From Pelagihabitans sp965238025 (GTDB taxonomy: Bacteria > Bacteroidota > Bacteroidia > Flavobacteriales > Flavobacteriaceae), in assembly GCA_965238025.1 (NCBI GenBank), contig OZ250162.1, positions 372,001 to 436,000 on the forward strand: a stretch of 64,000 nucleotides of DNA, in the 5' to 3' direction. Positions within the stretch are counted from its first letter, which is position 1. Every line of letters begins with the position of its first letter. Position numbers and translations under genes: made by a program. Below are positions 52,859-61,596 of the stretch, in pieces. Under the pieces are notes generated by a model. That model had not been told where the DNA came from. It worked only from the letters and a program-made list of their open reading frames with translations, and searched no databases.

Positions 52859-54070
52859 CTATAGTGCTTCGGCAACAACAAAATTGCTGCCCCCAACAAA
52901 GATAAAATCGTCCTTGCTTGCTCCTTTTCTAGCTGCCTTTAAGGCATTTTTAACCGATTTGTATTTTCTCCCTTTTAAGTCAAATTGGCGGGCCTGCTCT
53001 CCTAAATCGGAAACGTTTAAACCCCTTTCAACATTTGGGCTGCAGAAATAGAACTTGGCCGTTTTTGGTAATAGGGGCAACAACTTTCCAAGGTCTTTGC
53101 CCTTCACAAAACCAATGACCATATGCAGGACCTCGTATTCCTGCAATAGCAATTGTTGCATAACCAGTGTCAACCCTTCTCTATTATGAGCTGTATCGCA
53201 AATTATTTTTGGACTATTGGCCAAAACTTGCCATCTGCCAATTAGGCCCGTATTTCGTGTTACTTTTTTTAAGCCAGCAGTAATATGCTCAATACGTATT
53301 TCAAAACCCCTTAACATACTGATTGCTCCTAGGACGCCTTTAATATTCTTACTTTGATAGCTTCCCAATAAATCGGTCGGGTAGGTTTTTTGGATTTCCT
53401 TATCTGCAAATACAAGTTCTGAACCTTTTTCAGACGCTATCGATTGAAATATCCCCTTTGTTTGAATTTGGCTTTCAGAAATGACTACAGGAACATTTTG
53501 TTTAATAATACCTGCTTTCTCGCTTGCAATCTTATCTAGACTGTCGCCCAACATATCTACATGATCAAAACCAATGTTCGTAATAAGCGATACTTCTGGA
53601 GTGATAATATTCGTAGAATCCAACCGACCGCCTAGACCAACTTCGATTACAGCGATATCTACCTTTTGTTGGGCAAAATAAGAAAAAGCCATCCCGACCG
53701 TCATTTCGAAAAAGGACAATTTATTCTGATTAAAAAAATCCTTGTTTGTTTCTATGAAATCGACCACGAATTTTTTACCCACAGTTTTTCCATTGATCCG
53801 AATACGTTCCCGAAAATCCTTTAAATGGGGAGAGGTGTAAAGCCCTACTTTGTAACCCGCTTCCTGAAGTATGGATGCTAACATGTGACTACTAGAGCCT
53901 TTCCCATTGGTGCCGGCTACATGAATACTTTTGAATTTTTGGTGTGGATGGTCTAAATGTGCAGCCAAGCCAAGAATATTATCCAGCTTAGAATTAAATG
54001 CAGATTTGCCCTTTTGTTGATACATTGGAAGTTGGGCAAACATCCAATCAAGTGTTTCCTTATAGGTCAC
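52859..54070 (-). CDS. folC: Folylpolyglutamate synthase / dihydrofolate synthase
   Basis: 403-residue Mur-ligase-fold enzyme adding glutamates to folates and, in the bifunctional form, glutamate to dihydropteroate. P-loop HVAGTNGKGSSSHML (50-64), YTSPHLKDFRERIRING, and VIEVGLGGRLDSTNIITPEVSLITNIGFDHVDMLGDS. The C-terminal IICDTAHNREGL carries the family DxAHN motif. Its start codon directly abuts the stop of the TonB-family gene, so it ends the exbB-exbD-tonB-folC gene row. Confidence 0.95.
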   Translation of the reverse strand: MTYKETLDWMFAQLPMYQQKGKSAFNSKLDNILGLAAHLDHPHQKFKSIHVAGTNGKGSSSHMLASILQEAGYKVGLYTSPHLKDFRERIRINGKTVGKKFVVDFIETNKDFFNQNKLSFFEMTVGMAFSYFAQQKVDIAVIEVGLGGRLDSTNIITPEVSLITNIGFDHVDMLGDSLDKIASEKAGIIKQNVPVVISESQIQTKGIFQSIASEKGSELVFADKEIQKTYPTDLLGSYQSKNIKGVLGAISMLRGFEIRIEHITAGLKKVTRNTGLIGRWQVLANSPKIICDTAHNREGLTLVMQQLLLQEYEVLHMVIGFVKGKDLGKLLPLLPKTAKFYFCSPNVERGLNVSDLGEQARQFDLKGRKYKSVKNALKAARKGASKDDFIFVGGSNFVVAEAL

Positions 54071-55012
54071 TTACTCGCCTAATTTGAAGTTTACGACTAC
54101 AAAACCTATTTGTTGGCTAGGAGCCCTTGAGTCACTGTTCCAACGATGTTTAAATGCGGTTTGCTTGGCTGGTTCCAGTAAGCAGGCTGCATTATTGGTT
54201 GTTCCTTTTACACCGGGAGTTGCACTCACCACCCTTCCGTTACGGTCTACAACAATTTTAACGACCACCCTACCCTCTTCATTACATTCTTGCTGAACTT
54301 TGCCCTTACTTGACAAAGAACGCCCGTTAAGGCCGTAACCTCCTGTTCCGCTTCCGCTTCCCGGGCTACCGTAGTAACTAGTGGCATAAGGGTCACCGTC
54401 AGGACTTCCCTTGTCGCCGGCCCTATCATCATCACCCTCCGAACCAGATGCGGATCCATCCGATTTGTTGAGTCCGCCCATCATTTCGTCCAGCTTTTTC
54501 TTTTTGGCTTCTTGTTCCTTTCTTGCTTTTTCCTCAGCGGCCTTTTTTTGTCGTGCTATTTTTGCAGCTTTTGCCTTTTCAGCCTTGAGGGCATCTTCCC
54601 TTCTCTTTTGGGCAGCTTTTTCGGCATCTTCCAGCCTTTTCTTTTTAGCTTCGGCCGCCTTTATTTTGATGGCTTCCTCATCTTCTCGCGTCATTATCTT
54701 TTCGGCTGGTGCCTCTTTGGCCGAAACTTCCTCGGGAACTTCCTGCTTTTCTTCTACCACCTCTTCTTCGGCCTGTTCCTGTTTTACAGGTTCAACCGGT
54801 GGGGTATTCAAAGGTTCTGATCGTATTTTTTCTTTGGGTTGTACCCTGCCACTACCAAAGTCGGTAGTACCAAAGTTTACTGATATCCCATTCTCAATGG
54901 GAGGGTCCATGTAGTTCAAGCCTATATAAAACAATACAAGCAACAATACACTTAGCAGCAGTGTTGTAAGTGTAAATGATTTTTTCTTGTGTCTCGTGTC
55001 TAAAAATGACAT
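54071..55012 (-). CDS. TonB/TolA family protein (ExbBD partner)
   Basis: 313 residues. One N-terminal membrane segment (FTLTTLLLSVLLLVLFYIGL). A long central region has Pro/Glu stretches and a Lys/Ala/Glu-rich helix (about residues 100-172), as in TolA. A Gly/Ser/Asp-rich stretch follows, with a C-terminal TonB-like domain (QQECNEEGRVVVKIVVDRNG, TKGTTNNAACLLEPAKQTAFKH-type pattern, VNFKLGE end). It differs from the tonB at 5.4 kb in its coiled helix. The exbD stop abuts its start, so it works with that motor. TonB or TolA-type function cannot be decided from sequence. Confidence 0.87.
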   Translation of the reverse strand: MSFLDTRHKKKSFTLTTLLLSVLLLVLFYIGLNYMDPPIENGISVNFGTTDFGSGRVQPKEKIRSEPLNTPPVEPVKQEQAEEEVVEEKQEVPEEVSAKEAPAEKIMTREDEEAIKIKAAEAKKKRLEDAEKAAQKRREDALKAEKAKAAKIARQKKAAEEKARKEQEAKKKKLDEMMGGLNKSDGSASGSEGDDDRAGDKGSPDGDPYATSYYGSPGSGSGTGGYGLNGRSLSSKGKVQQECNEEGRVVVKIVVDRNGRVVSATPGVKGTTNNAACLLEPAKQTAFKHRWNSDSRAPSQQIGFVVVNFKLGE

Positions 55013-55399
55013 TTAATTGGGTCGCACCGCCAAGATTACTTTAAAATTATTCCTATTGGCAATGTCCATAACGTTGACCGCCTCTTTGATGGCAACGCTC
55101 TCTTCTGCCCTTAAAATAATAGTAGGTTTCTCTTGTCCTTCGAGTGCCTTTTTTAATTCAATTTCAATATATTCTCCGTTTATTCTCTCGTTGTTCACAA
55201 AGTATTGTAAATTTTTGTCTATGCTTACCGATACGTTTTGCGTATTCGTAGATTTCCCCTTAGCCTTCGGCAATAGCAAATCCAAAGCGTTGGGAGAATT
55301 TGCCGTTAACATAAAGAATATCAGTAGCAAAAACACGATATCCGTCATAGACGACATGCTAAAATCAGGGCTTACCTTATTTCTTCCTTTTAATTTCAC
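55013..55399 (-). CDS. exbD: ExbD/TolR family proton-channel subunit
   Basis: 128-residue single-pass protein. The motor aspartate lies in MSSMTDIVFLLLIFFMLTANS (near residue 20). A small periplasmic domain follows (KALEGQEKPTIILRAEESVAIKEAVNVMDIANRNNFKVILAVRPN). Part of the ExbB-ExbD-TonB energy-transducing complex encoded by this row of genes. The preceding 162-nt gap to exbB holds nothing evident. Confidence 0.92.
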   Translation of the reverse strand: MKLKGRNKVSPDFSMSSMTDIVFLLLIFFMLTANSPNALDLLLPKAKGKSTNTQNVSVSIDKNLQYFVNNERINGEYIEIELKKALEGQEKPTIILRAEESVAIKEAVNVMDIANRNNFKVILAVRPN

Positions 55400-55561
55400 G
55401 TTCTATTTGGTTTTTAAGAACTCAGATTCTTTCCGAATCTTTAGAATTTAGTTTTATTTTTTTTTAGAAAAAAGAGTGAAGAATAAAGACCTTGGCTTTC
55501 GGGTTTTGCAATCCAACAAGTTTTTGTCCTTGTTCTCTTTTATCTTTCTTCTTTTATCTTT

Positions 55562-56242
55562 TTATAGTGGTTCGTTCAACAAATCAAGGAACTCTACTGC
55601 ATTGGCTTCCATCTTGTGCACCACTTTATCTGTTCGGTTAACCAAATGGTTGTAACCCATATAGGCAATAATCCCAACTATAAGTCCGGCAACAGTCGTC
55701 GTCATTGCGGTATAAATACCAGAGGCCAAAGAACCCATTTCTGCTTGACCACCACTCGTCGCCATTTCATGGAATGCCAAAATCATACCAATTACGGTTC
55801 CCAAGAAGCCGATCATTGGTGCGGCACCTGCCACTGTGGCCAAAACACTTACGTTTTTTTCAAGTTTATATACTTCTAAAGTACCTGCATTTTCAATTGC
55901 TGTATTAATATCATCCAAGGGCTTTCCTATTCGCGAAACCCCTTTCTCTGTTAAACGGGCAACAGGCGAGTCGGTCTGGGAACAAAGCATTTTTGCAGCA
56001 TCCAACTTTCCGGAAGTTACATAATCCCGAATCTGGTTCATAAAGTTTTTGTCTATTTTGGAAGCTGCCTTTATGGCTAAAATCCGCTCAAAATAAATAT
56101 AAAGAGCAACCCCTAACATTAAAAAAAGTACTGAGATAATTACAATACTGCCTGTGCCTCCGTTGAAGATCAAATCGATTACAGACAAGGTTTTTTCTTC
56201 GGATACTACTTCACCCATTTCAGGGTCTTGGAACAATAACAT
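55562..56242 (-). CDS. exbB: MotA/TolQ/ExbB proton-channel protein
   Basis: 226-residue inner-membrane protein with three membrane helices. TM1 is in GTGSIVIISVLFLMLGVALYIYF. TM2 (LATVAGAAPMIGFLGTVIGMILAF) and TM3 (GIYTAMTTTVAGLIVGIIAYMGYNHLV) carry the conserved Gly/Thr/Pro residues of ExbB/TolQ. Forms the proton channel with ExbD. Confidence 0.94.
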   Translation of the reverse strand: MLLFQDPEMGEVVSEEKTLSVIDLIFNGGTGSIVIISVLFLMLGVALYIYFERILAIKAASKIDKNFMNQIRDYVTSGKLDAAKMLCSQTDSPVARLTEKGVSRIGKPLDDINTAIENAGTLEVYKLEKNVSVLATVAGAAPMIGFLGTVIGMILAFHEMATSGGQAEMGSLASGIYTAMTTTVAGLIVGIIAYMGYNHLVNRTDKVVHKMEANAVEFLDLLNEPL

Positions 56243-56311
56243 AAATTTCTTTTGGCGTTAACAATTGATAGTTGCCCTTATAACGTGTATTTATCGATTA
56301 AATTATACTTT

Positions 56312-57709
56312 CTAAACAAATTGTCGCAAAAGCAAAAAGGCTACTGCTCCTGATAGAAAACCTACGAAAGCCAACCATGAAATTTTCTTTAGGTACCAAA
56401 AGAAATCTATTTTCTCCATTCCCATGGCAACCACTCCAGCGGCGGAGCCTATTATGAGCATACTACCCCCCGTTCCAGCAGAATAGGCGATAAAGTGCCA
56501 TAATTGATCATCTAATGGTTCTGAGAACATTCCAAGACTGGCTGCAACGAGCGGCACATTATCGATAACGGCCGAACCTACACCCAATAATAATACTACT
56601 AAATCAGAAACCCGTGTACCGGCCATTTCCGTTCCAAGCATTGGCGTGGAATCCTGCAACCAGGTTGCAAATCCGAACAGCTGTCCTAAAGATTCCAAAG
56701 CCGCTACTGCCATTAAAATTCCCAAAAAGAACAGTATACTGGGTAATTCTATCTTCGATAAAGAGCTATGTACAGGGCTATGATGAGAGGCTAGGTGATG
56801 TTCATCGTCTTCTCCATCCAAACTACTTATGCTGAATTTACTCTTGCTATAGATTTCAGCAAAAGTAGCAACAACACCTAAGGAAAGCATCATCCCAACA
56901 TATGGCGGTAAATGGGTAACCGTTTTAAAAATGGGAACAAAAATTATAGCACCCAAACCAAGATATAACATGGTAGCACTGAACTTTCCAGGTTTTTTGT
57001 CTTCTTTCTCCTGAACTTCCAGATTCCCCTTGAACGCCGGCATAAATGAGGCAATAAATGAAGGAACGAGCATACAGACCAATGAAGGAATCAGCAGATA
57101 AGAAATCAGCTTTATGGTAGTTACTTTGTTGCCAATCCATAACATGGTAGTTGTAACATCCCCGATGGGTGACCATGCGCCCCCAGCATTTGCCGCTATA
57201 ATGATAAGGCCCGCATACCACAGACGGGTGTTTCTGTCACGGACTATTTTCTGTAAGATTGAGATTAAAACAATTGTTGCGGTAAGGTTATCTATTATTG
57301 CAGAAAGTATAAAAGCAAGTATTGAGAAAATCCATAAAATTTTGCCTTTACTCCTTGTCTTAACGAAGCTTTTTATTGTCGCAAAGCCATCAAAATAATC
57401 AATAATTTCAACAATGGTCATTGCCCCAAGCAGGAACACAAGTATTTCTGCAGTCTTACCCAAATGATGCAGCAAGGTCTCCTCCATCAAATGCATCTTG
57501 GACTCATGATCCATTCCTCCAAAATTATCGACCAAGGCATGGGCGCCCGAATCAAACCAAGTAGAAAAACCATCAATTCCGAATGCAATCAGTGCCCAAC
57601 AAACGGCCATCATTATTAAAGCCGGTATTAGCTTGTCTATTTTTAAATTGTGCTCTAGCGTAATGGCCAAGTATCCGAGAACGAATACGAGAATGATGGC
57701 TGATTCCAT
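56312..57709 (-). CDS. nhaD: Na+/H+ antiporter NhaD
   Basis: 465-residue arsenical-pump/NhaD-type antiporter with about 12 hydrophobic segments. Typical stretches are FLLGAMTIVEIIDYFDGF, FSILAFILSAIIDNLTATIV, ANAGGAWSPIGDVTTTMLWIGN, and VGSAVIDNVPLVAASLGMF with YSAGTGGSMLIIGSAAGVVAMG. Exchanges Na+ for H+ at the membrane, fitting marine life. Followed by none; 17 nt downstream of the amino-acid dehydrogenase gene on the same strand, so likely cotranscribed with it. Confidence 0.92.
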   Translation of the reverse strand: MESAIILVFVLGYLAITLEHNLKIDKLIPALIMMAVCWALIAFGIDGFSTWFDSGAHALVDNFGGMDHESKMHLMEETLLHHLGKTAEILVFLLGAMTIVEIIDYFDGFATIKSFVKTRSKGKILWIFSILAFILSAIIDNLTATIVLISILQKIVRDRNTRLWYAGLIIIAANAGGAWSPIGDVTTTMLWIGNKVTTIKLISYLLIPSLVCMLVPSFIASFMPAFKGNLEVQEKEDKKPGKFSATMLYLGLGAIIFVPIFKTVTHLPPYVGMMLSLGVVATFAEIYSKSKFSISSLDGEDDEHHLASHHSPVHSSLSKIELPSILFFLGILMAVAALESLGQLFGFATWLQDSTPMLGTEMAGTRVSDLVVLLLGVGSAVIDNVPLVAASLGMFSEPLDDQLWHFIAYSAGTGGSMLIIGSAAGVVAMGMEKIDFFWYLKKISWLAFVGFLSGAVAFLLLRQFV

Positions 57710-57726
57710 ATGGGTTGGTTTTTAGG

Positions 57727-58959
57727 TTATATTAGTTGTTTAAGTGCAATTTCGAATCCTGAGCTACATAAGTTCAATTTAGTGGGATTTTGTTTAAAGA
57801 TATTCAAAATTGCTTTTCGAATGGTATCTGAAGTGTCCTTAAATATCATTTCGTCATCAATATCCACTCTTTTTTCCATAAAATAGGCGAAAACCCTTGC
57901 CATCCCACAATTTGAAACAAAGTCTGGGATAACGCTCACCCGACCATCGGTATACTCCATAATAGGGCCAAAGAAAATTTCTTTGTCTGCAAAGGGTACA
58001 TTTGCTCCGCAGGAGATAACTTCTAAACCAGTATCTATAAGTTGGGTGATTTGCTCTTTGGTTATTAACCTAGAGGCGGCACATGGTGCAAAAATCTCAG
58101 TAGGCAAACTCCAAATACGTTCATTAATCTCATCAAAAGGAATCATATCATGTGCTTCGGCCATTAAACTATTTCCTTTTTTATTTAGAAAAAACTGTTG
58201 AATTTCCTCAAAGGAAAAACCCTCTTCATTAATAACTCCTCCGGCCCTATCGATAATCCCGACTACCTTTGCCCCCATTTGTGCCAGATAGTACGCCGCG
58301 GCGCTGCCTACATTTCCAAAACCTTGTACCACGGCCTTTTTACCCACAACACTTCCTCCATAAATATCGTAGTAATGACGTACGGCTTCGGCCACTCCAT
58401 AACCTGTTATCATGTCGGCTATGGTATATTTTCTACCAACTCCAGGCGAAAATTTATCGGTTTCGATTACTTTGATCACACCCATCCTAAGTTGTCCAAT
58501 CCGATTGATCTTGTCGGCTTCCGTTGGCTTAAAATGTCCGTTAAAAACGCCCTCTTGAGGGTGCCATACACCAGCATCCTCCGTAATCGGAATTACTTCG
58601 TGAATCTCATCAACATTTAAATCTCCGCCGGTACCATAGTAATTTTTCAACAAAGGAGACACGGCTCCGTACCATCGTTCTAAAACGCCCTTTTTTCTAG
58701 GGTCGTTCGGATTAAAATTTATTCCTGATTTTGCCCCTCCGATCGGGGGTCCTGAAACCGTGAACTTAACCTCCATGGTTTTCGCCAAGGAAAGTACTTC
58801 GTTCATATCCAATCCCTCCCTCATTCTTGTACCACCGCCGGCCGCACCACCTCTTAAAGAGTTGATGACCGTCCACCCCTCGGCTTCTGTTTCCGGATCT
58901 TTCCAGTTAAAAACAATTTCTGGCTGTTTGTTTTCGTATTTTTTGAGTAATTCTTTCAT
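57727..58959 (-). CDS. Glu/Leu/Phe/Val family amino-acid dehydrogenase
   Basis: 410-residue NAD(P)-dependent oxidative deaminase. The catalytic region is VSGPPIGGAKSGINFNP (Lys77), followed by YYGTGGDLNVDEIHEVIP. The Rossmann domain has VVQGFGNVGSAAAYYLAQMGAKVVGIID, and FAPCAASRLITKEQI and CGANVPFADKEI follow. The family cannot be split by eye between glutamate and leucine dehydrogenase. Its -7 box (TATATTTG, 59093-59100) points upstream of it, divergent from the acyl-CoA dehydrogenase. Confidence 0.9.
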   Translation of the reverse strand: MKELLKKYENKQPEIVFNWKDPETEAEGWTVINSLRGGAAGGGTRMREGLDMNEVLSLAKTMEVKFTVSGPPIGGAKSGINFNPNDPRKKGVLERWYGAVSPLLKNYYGTGGDLNVDEIHEVIPITEDAGVWHPQEGVFNGHFKPTEADKINRIGQLRMGVIKVIETDKFSPGVGRKYTIADMITGYGVAEAVRHYYDIYGGSVVGKKAVVQGFGNVGSAAAYYLAQMGAKVVGIIDRAGGVINEEGFSFEEIQQFFLNKKGNSLMAEAHDMIPFDEINERIWSLPTEIFAPCAASRLITKEQITQLIDTGLEVISCGANVPFADKEIFFGPIMEYTDGRVSVIPDFVSNCGMARVFAYFMEKRVDIDDEMIFKDTSDTIRKAILNIFKQNPTKLNLCSSGFEIALKQLI

Positions 58960-59092
58960 TACAATTAAATTTAAAAATTATGGTTCTTTTTTAGCTCACC
59001 TCTGAATTAAAACTTCCTTTTCTCCCCAAATGGGGTTACTGCTGATCCATAATTTTCCCTTTAAAATAGTAACTGTAAAAGACACAAGTGAA

Positions 59093-59100
59093 CAAATATA
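59093..59100 (-). promoter_or_regulatory. -7 box of the amino-acid dehydrogenase gene
   Basis: Minus strand TATATTTG, exact TAnnTTTG match, 133 nt upstream of ATG 58959. No clear -33. Confidence 0.45.
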
Positions 59101-59193
59101 AAATTTTGAAACCATATCCTTACCACCAAATAAAAAAACAACGGTTTCATGTCAAAACCAGATACAAATAGCCGTATTTTTTAAACATAATCT

Positions 59194-59201
59194 TATCTTT
59201 G
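59194..59201 (+). promoter_or_regulatory. -7 box of the acyl-CoA dehydrogenase gene
   Basis: TATCTTTG, exact TAnnTTTG match, 26 nt before ATG 59228. -33 element not clear. Confidence 0.5.
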
Positions 59202-59227
59202 CACCTCTTATATAAAACGTTATAGCT

Positions 59228-60370
59228 ATGGATTTTTCCCTTTCAGAAGAGCACCTAATGATACAACAAGCAGCACGGGACTTTGCACAGAACGAACTTC
59301 TGCCAGGTGTCATTGAAAGGGACGACGCCCAAAAGTTTCCCGCTGAACAAATTAAAAAACTTGGTGAACTCGGGTTTTTAGGAATGATGGTGGACCCAAA
59401 GTATAATGGCAGCGGAATGGATGCACTTTCCTACGTAATCGCAATGGAAGAATTATCAAAAGTAGATGCATCGGCTTCAGTTGTGGTCTCAGTGAACAAT
59501 TCCTTGGTGTGTTATGGATTGGAAGCCTATGGTACCGAAGCCCAAAAAGAAAAATATTTAACACGTCTGGCATCAGGTGAAATTATCGGTGCCTTCTGTT
59601 TGTCGGAACCTGAAGCGGGCAGCGACGCAACCTCACAAAAGACCACTGCGATCGACATGGGTGATCATTATGTGATTAATGGCACCAAAAACTGGATAAC
59701 CAATGGGAATACAGCCAGTGTTTATCTTGTTATCGCACAGACCGATAAAGAAAAGGGTCATAAGGGAATCAATGCCCTTATCGTAGAAAAAGATATGCCC
59801 GGTTTCGAAATAGGGCCCAAAGAGAACAAATTGGGCATACGGGGTAGCGATACACATTCGTTGATTTTCAATGATGTAAAAGTACCCAAGGAAAATCGCA
59901 TTGGCGAAGATGGCTTCGGCTTCAAATTTGCCATGAAAACGCTTTCAGGGGGAAGAATAGGTATCGCCGCACAAGCTTTGGGAATTGCGGCAGGTGCTTA
60001 TGAATTGGCATTGAAATATTCAAAGGAACGGAAAGCTTTTGGAACGGAGATTGCCAACCATCAGGCCATTGCGTTCAAGTTGGCCGATATGCATACACAA
60101 ATAGAAGCAGCCCGCCTTTTGGTGCGCAAAGCGGCTTGGGAAAAAGACAATGGAATCAACTTTGATCTTTCCGGGGCGATGGCAAAATTATATGCCTCAC
60201 AAGTAGCTATGGAGACGACTGTAGAAGCTGTTCAGATTCATGGGGGTAATGGGTTCGTAAAAGATTATCATGTAGAGCGCCTAATGCGCGACGCGAAAAT
60301 TACGCAGATTTATGAAGGGACCTCGGAAATCCAAAAAATAGTAATCTCTAGAGGCATCTTAAGAGATTAG
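59228..60370 (+). CDS. Acyl-CoA dehydrogenase (short/branched-chain type)
   Basis: 380-residue FAD enzyme introducing the alpha-beta double bond in acyl-CoA. Signatures are GAFCLSEPEAGSDATSQ (flavin-contacting) and VQIHGGNGFVKDYHVERLMRDAK. The catalytic base is in QIYEGTSEIQKIVISRG (Glu363), the position used by short-chain and butyryl-CoA dehydrogenases. Electrons would pass to EtfBA at 13-15 kb. Monocistronic with its own -7 box. Confidence 0.94.
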   Translation: MDFSLSEEHLMIQQAARDFAQNELLPGVIERDDAQKFPAEQIKKLGELGFLGMMVDPKYNGSGMDALSYVIAMEELSKVDASASVVVSVNNSLVCYGLEAYGTEAQKEKYLTRLASGEIIGAFCLSEPEAGSDATSQKTTAIDMGDHYVINGTKNWITNGNTASVYLVIAQTDKEKGHKGINALIVEKDMPGFEIGPKENKLGIRGSDTHSLIFNDVKVPKENRIGEDGFGFKFAMKTLSGGRIGIAAQALGIAAGAYELALKYSKERKAFGTEIANHQAIAFKLADMHTQIEAARLLVRKAAWEKDNGINFDLSGAMAKLYASQVAMETTVEAVQIHGGNGFVKDYHVERLMRDAKITQIYEGTSEIQKIVISRGILRD

Positions 60371-60383
60371 AGGCCTAAAAACT

Positions 60384-60560
60384 TTACTGGTTTTTGTCTT
60401 TCTTGTTCTTTTCGAAGAATGCGGTCCCGATTAAACTTGCTCCTATAATAATACCGCCTAGGGCATCGATAAATTCCCCGCCTCTATACATGCCGTAAAG
60501 GGCGAACAAAATTGATGCAATTCCAAAACCAATTATTAAATAATATGTTGATTTGCTCAT
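60384..60560 (-). CDS. Small two-helix membrane protein
   Basis: 58-residue protein, too short for usual gene calling but with clear coding character. Start MSKSTYYLIIGFGIASILF (helix 1), a YGMYRGGEFIDALGG loop, IIIGASLIGTAFF (helix 2), and a basic tail EKNKKDKNQ. Convergent with the acyl-CoA dehydrogenase, 13 nt from its stop. Family unknown. Confidence 0.62.
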   Translation of the reverse strand: MSKSTYYLIIGFGIASILFALYGMYRGGEFIDALGGIIIGASLIGTAFFEKNKKDKNQ

Positions 60561-60822
60561 CTGTACGGTGGTTTGAATACTATTGGTTAGACTGATTTGT
60601 AACTTGATCTATTGTAAAAATAAGAAACTTTAAAATCGAGCCGTCTTCAATTAATCCCGAATTTAGCAGTTTGGTGCTATCCCGTTCAAAGTTTCGTCTC
60701 GAAACCCATTGGCATCTCCCCCAATTTATAGGGTAAGGAGGGGGCAACTTCTTACCACCCGCCTACTAATGGCTGGCAGCTGAGATCGGAAGCTCCCATG
60801 ATTCTATTTAGAGATTGCCATC
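60561..60822. other. Intergenic region with repeat fragments
   Basis: No gene seen. Contains imperfect inverted-repeat fragments (AAAGTTTCGTCTCGAAACC around 60688-60705 and GGCTGGCAGCTGAGATCGGAAGC around 60771-60793) that look like worn dispersed repeats. Confidence 0.35.
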
Positions 60823-61272
60823 CTACTTTATTCTAAATTCCATAATTGGCAAAGATCTATTTTCAATTGAACTTTTTAATTGCCCTATGACCTTAAAACC
60901 CATTCGCCTGTAAAATTTTTCCGCATTCGGGTCGGCATCCAAAACAACCTTTTCAAACTTTTTTCCAATCCGTTTTAAAAAGTCGGATAGCAATAGTTTT
61001 CCATATCCCTTTCCGATATATTCAGGTTCTACGAAGAGAAAATTTAGCTTAACCTTCTTTTGGTTTTCTGGTCGATAGGCGTAAAACCCAATAAGTTTGT
61101 CCGTAATCTTGAGTTTATAGACCTGATTTTCATTAATGTACTCAGGGGTGATGGTTAACTCATCTCTCCATTCCTCAATCTGCTTCGGTCCGTAATTCCA
61201 ATAGTCTTTAGATTGAATGGTTAGTTCCGTAATTCTTTTCGCATCTGAACTTAGTGCTCTTTCAATATTCAT
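60823..61272 (-). CDS. GNAT family N-acetyltransferase
   Basis: 149-residue acetyltransferase. Acetyl-CoA loop VEPEYIGKGYGKLLLSDFLKRIG (GxG motif near residue 90) and the C-terminal LDADPNAEKFYRRMGFKVIG are GNAT landmarks. Substrate unknown. Stands alone on the minus strand upstream of gltB. Confidence 0.88.
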   Translation of the reverse strand: MNIERALSSDAKRITELTIQSKDYWNYGPKQIEEWRDELTITPEYINENQVYKLKITDKLIGFYAYRPENQKKVKLNFLFVEPEYIGKGYGKLLLSDFLKRIGKKFEKVVLDADPNAEKFYRRMGFKVIGQLKSSIENRSLPIMEFRIK

Positions 61273-61446
61273 TTTTACTGCTCGCTTTTTATAAACCCAT
61301 TTTAGTAGGCCGTAACTATATTCCTAATCTGCGAATATCACTAATCTAGTAGATTTACGTCATTTTTAAAAGTATTCGCGCTCATCTGCATACGTATTGC
61401 TTGTATCCTTTAATCCTTTTGGAATAGCCGTATTTTAAAAATAGTC

Positions 61447-61463
61447 ATTATGATAATCATAAT
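61447..61463. promoter_or_regulatory. Palindrome ATTATGAT-A-ATCATAAT upstream of gltB
   Basis: Perfect 8-bp arms around a single A, about 110 nt before the gltB -7 box. Candidate regulator site. Confidence 0.45.
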
Positions 61464-61480
61464 ATACCCCCCATAAAATT

Positions 61481-61492
61481 ATGTAATTACAT
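61481..61492. promoter_or_regulatory. Palindrome ATGTAATTACAT upstream of gltB
   Basis: Perfect 12-bp palindrome 18 nt after the previous one, 81 nt before the -7 box. The two sites are about one and a half helical turns apart edge to edge. Confidence 0.4.
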
Positions 61493-61572
61493 TATTTTTA
61501 AAGGTATTTTACAAACACTGGATTAATTGCATCGTTTACACCTATTCCATGATAATTATTTATCAAAAATGA

Positions 61573-61580
61573 TATTTTTG
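61573..61580 (+). promoter_or_regulatory. -7 box of gltB
   Basis: TATTTTTG, exact TAnnTTTG match, 16 nt before ATG 61597. Confidence 0.5.
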
Positions 61581-61596
61581 AGCAAATACCATAATC

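Larger units (their letters stand above)
61273..61596. other. gltB upstream intergenic region
   Basis: 324 nt, AT-rich, holding two palindromes and a -7 box listed separately; no small gene was recognised. Confidence 0.5.

Noticed and set aside
54411..54914. 167-codon plus-strand frame across the TonB/TolA-like gene
   Set aside because: Serine/phenylalanine-rich mirror of the Lys/Ala/Glu helix; typical antisense artefact.
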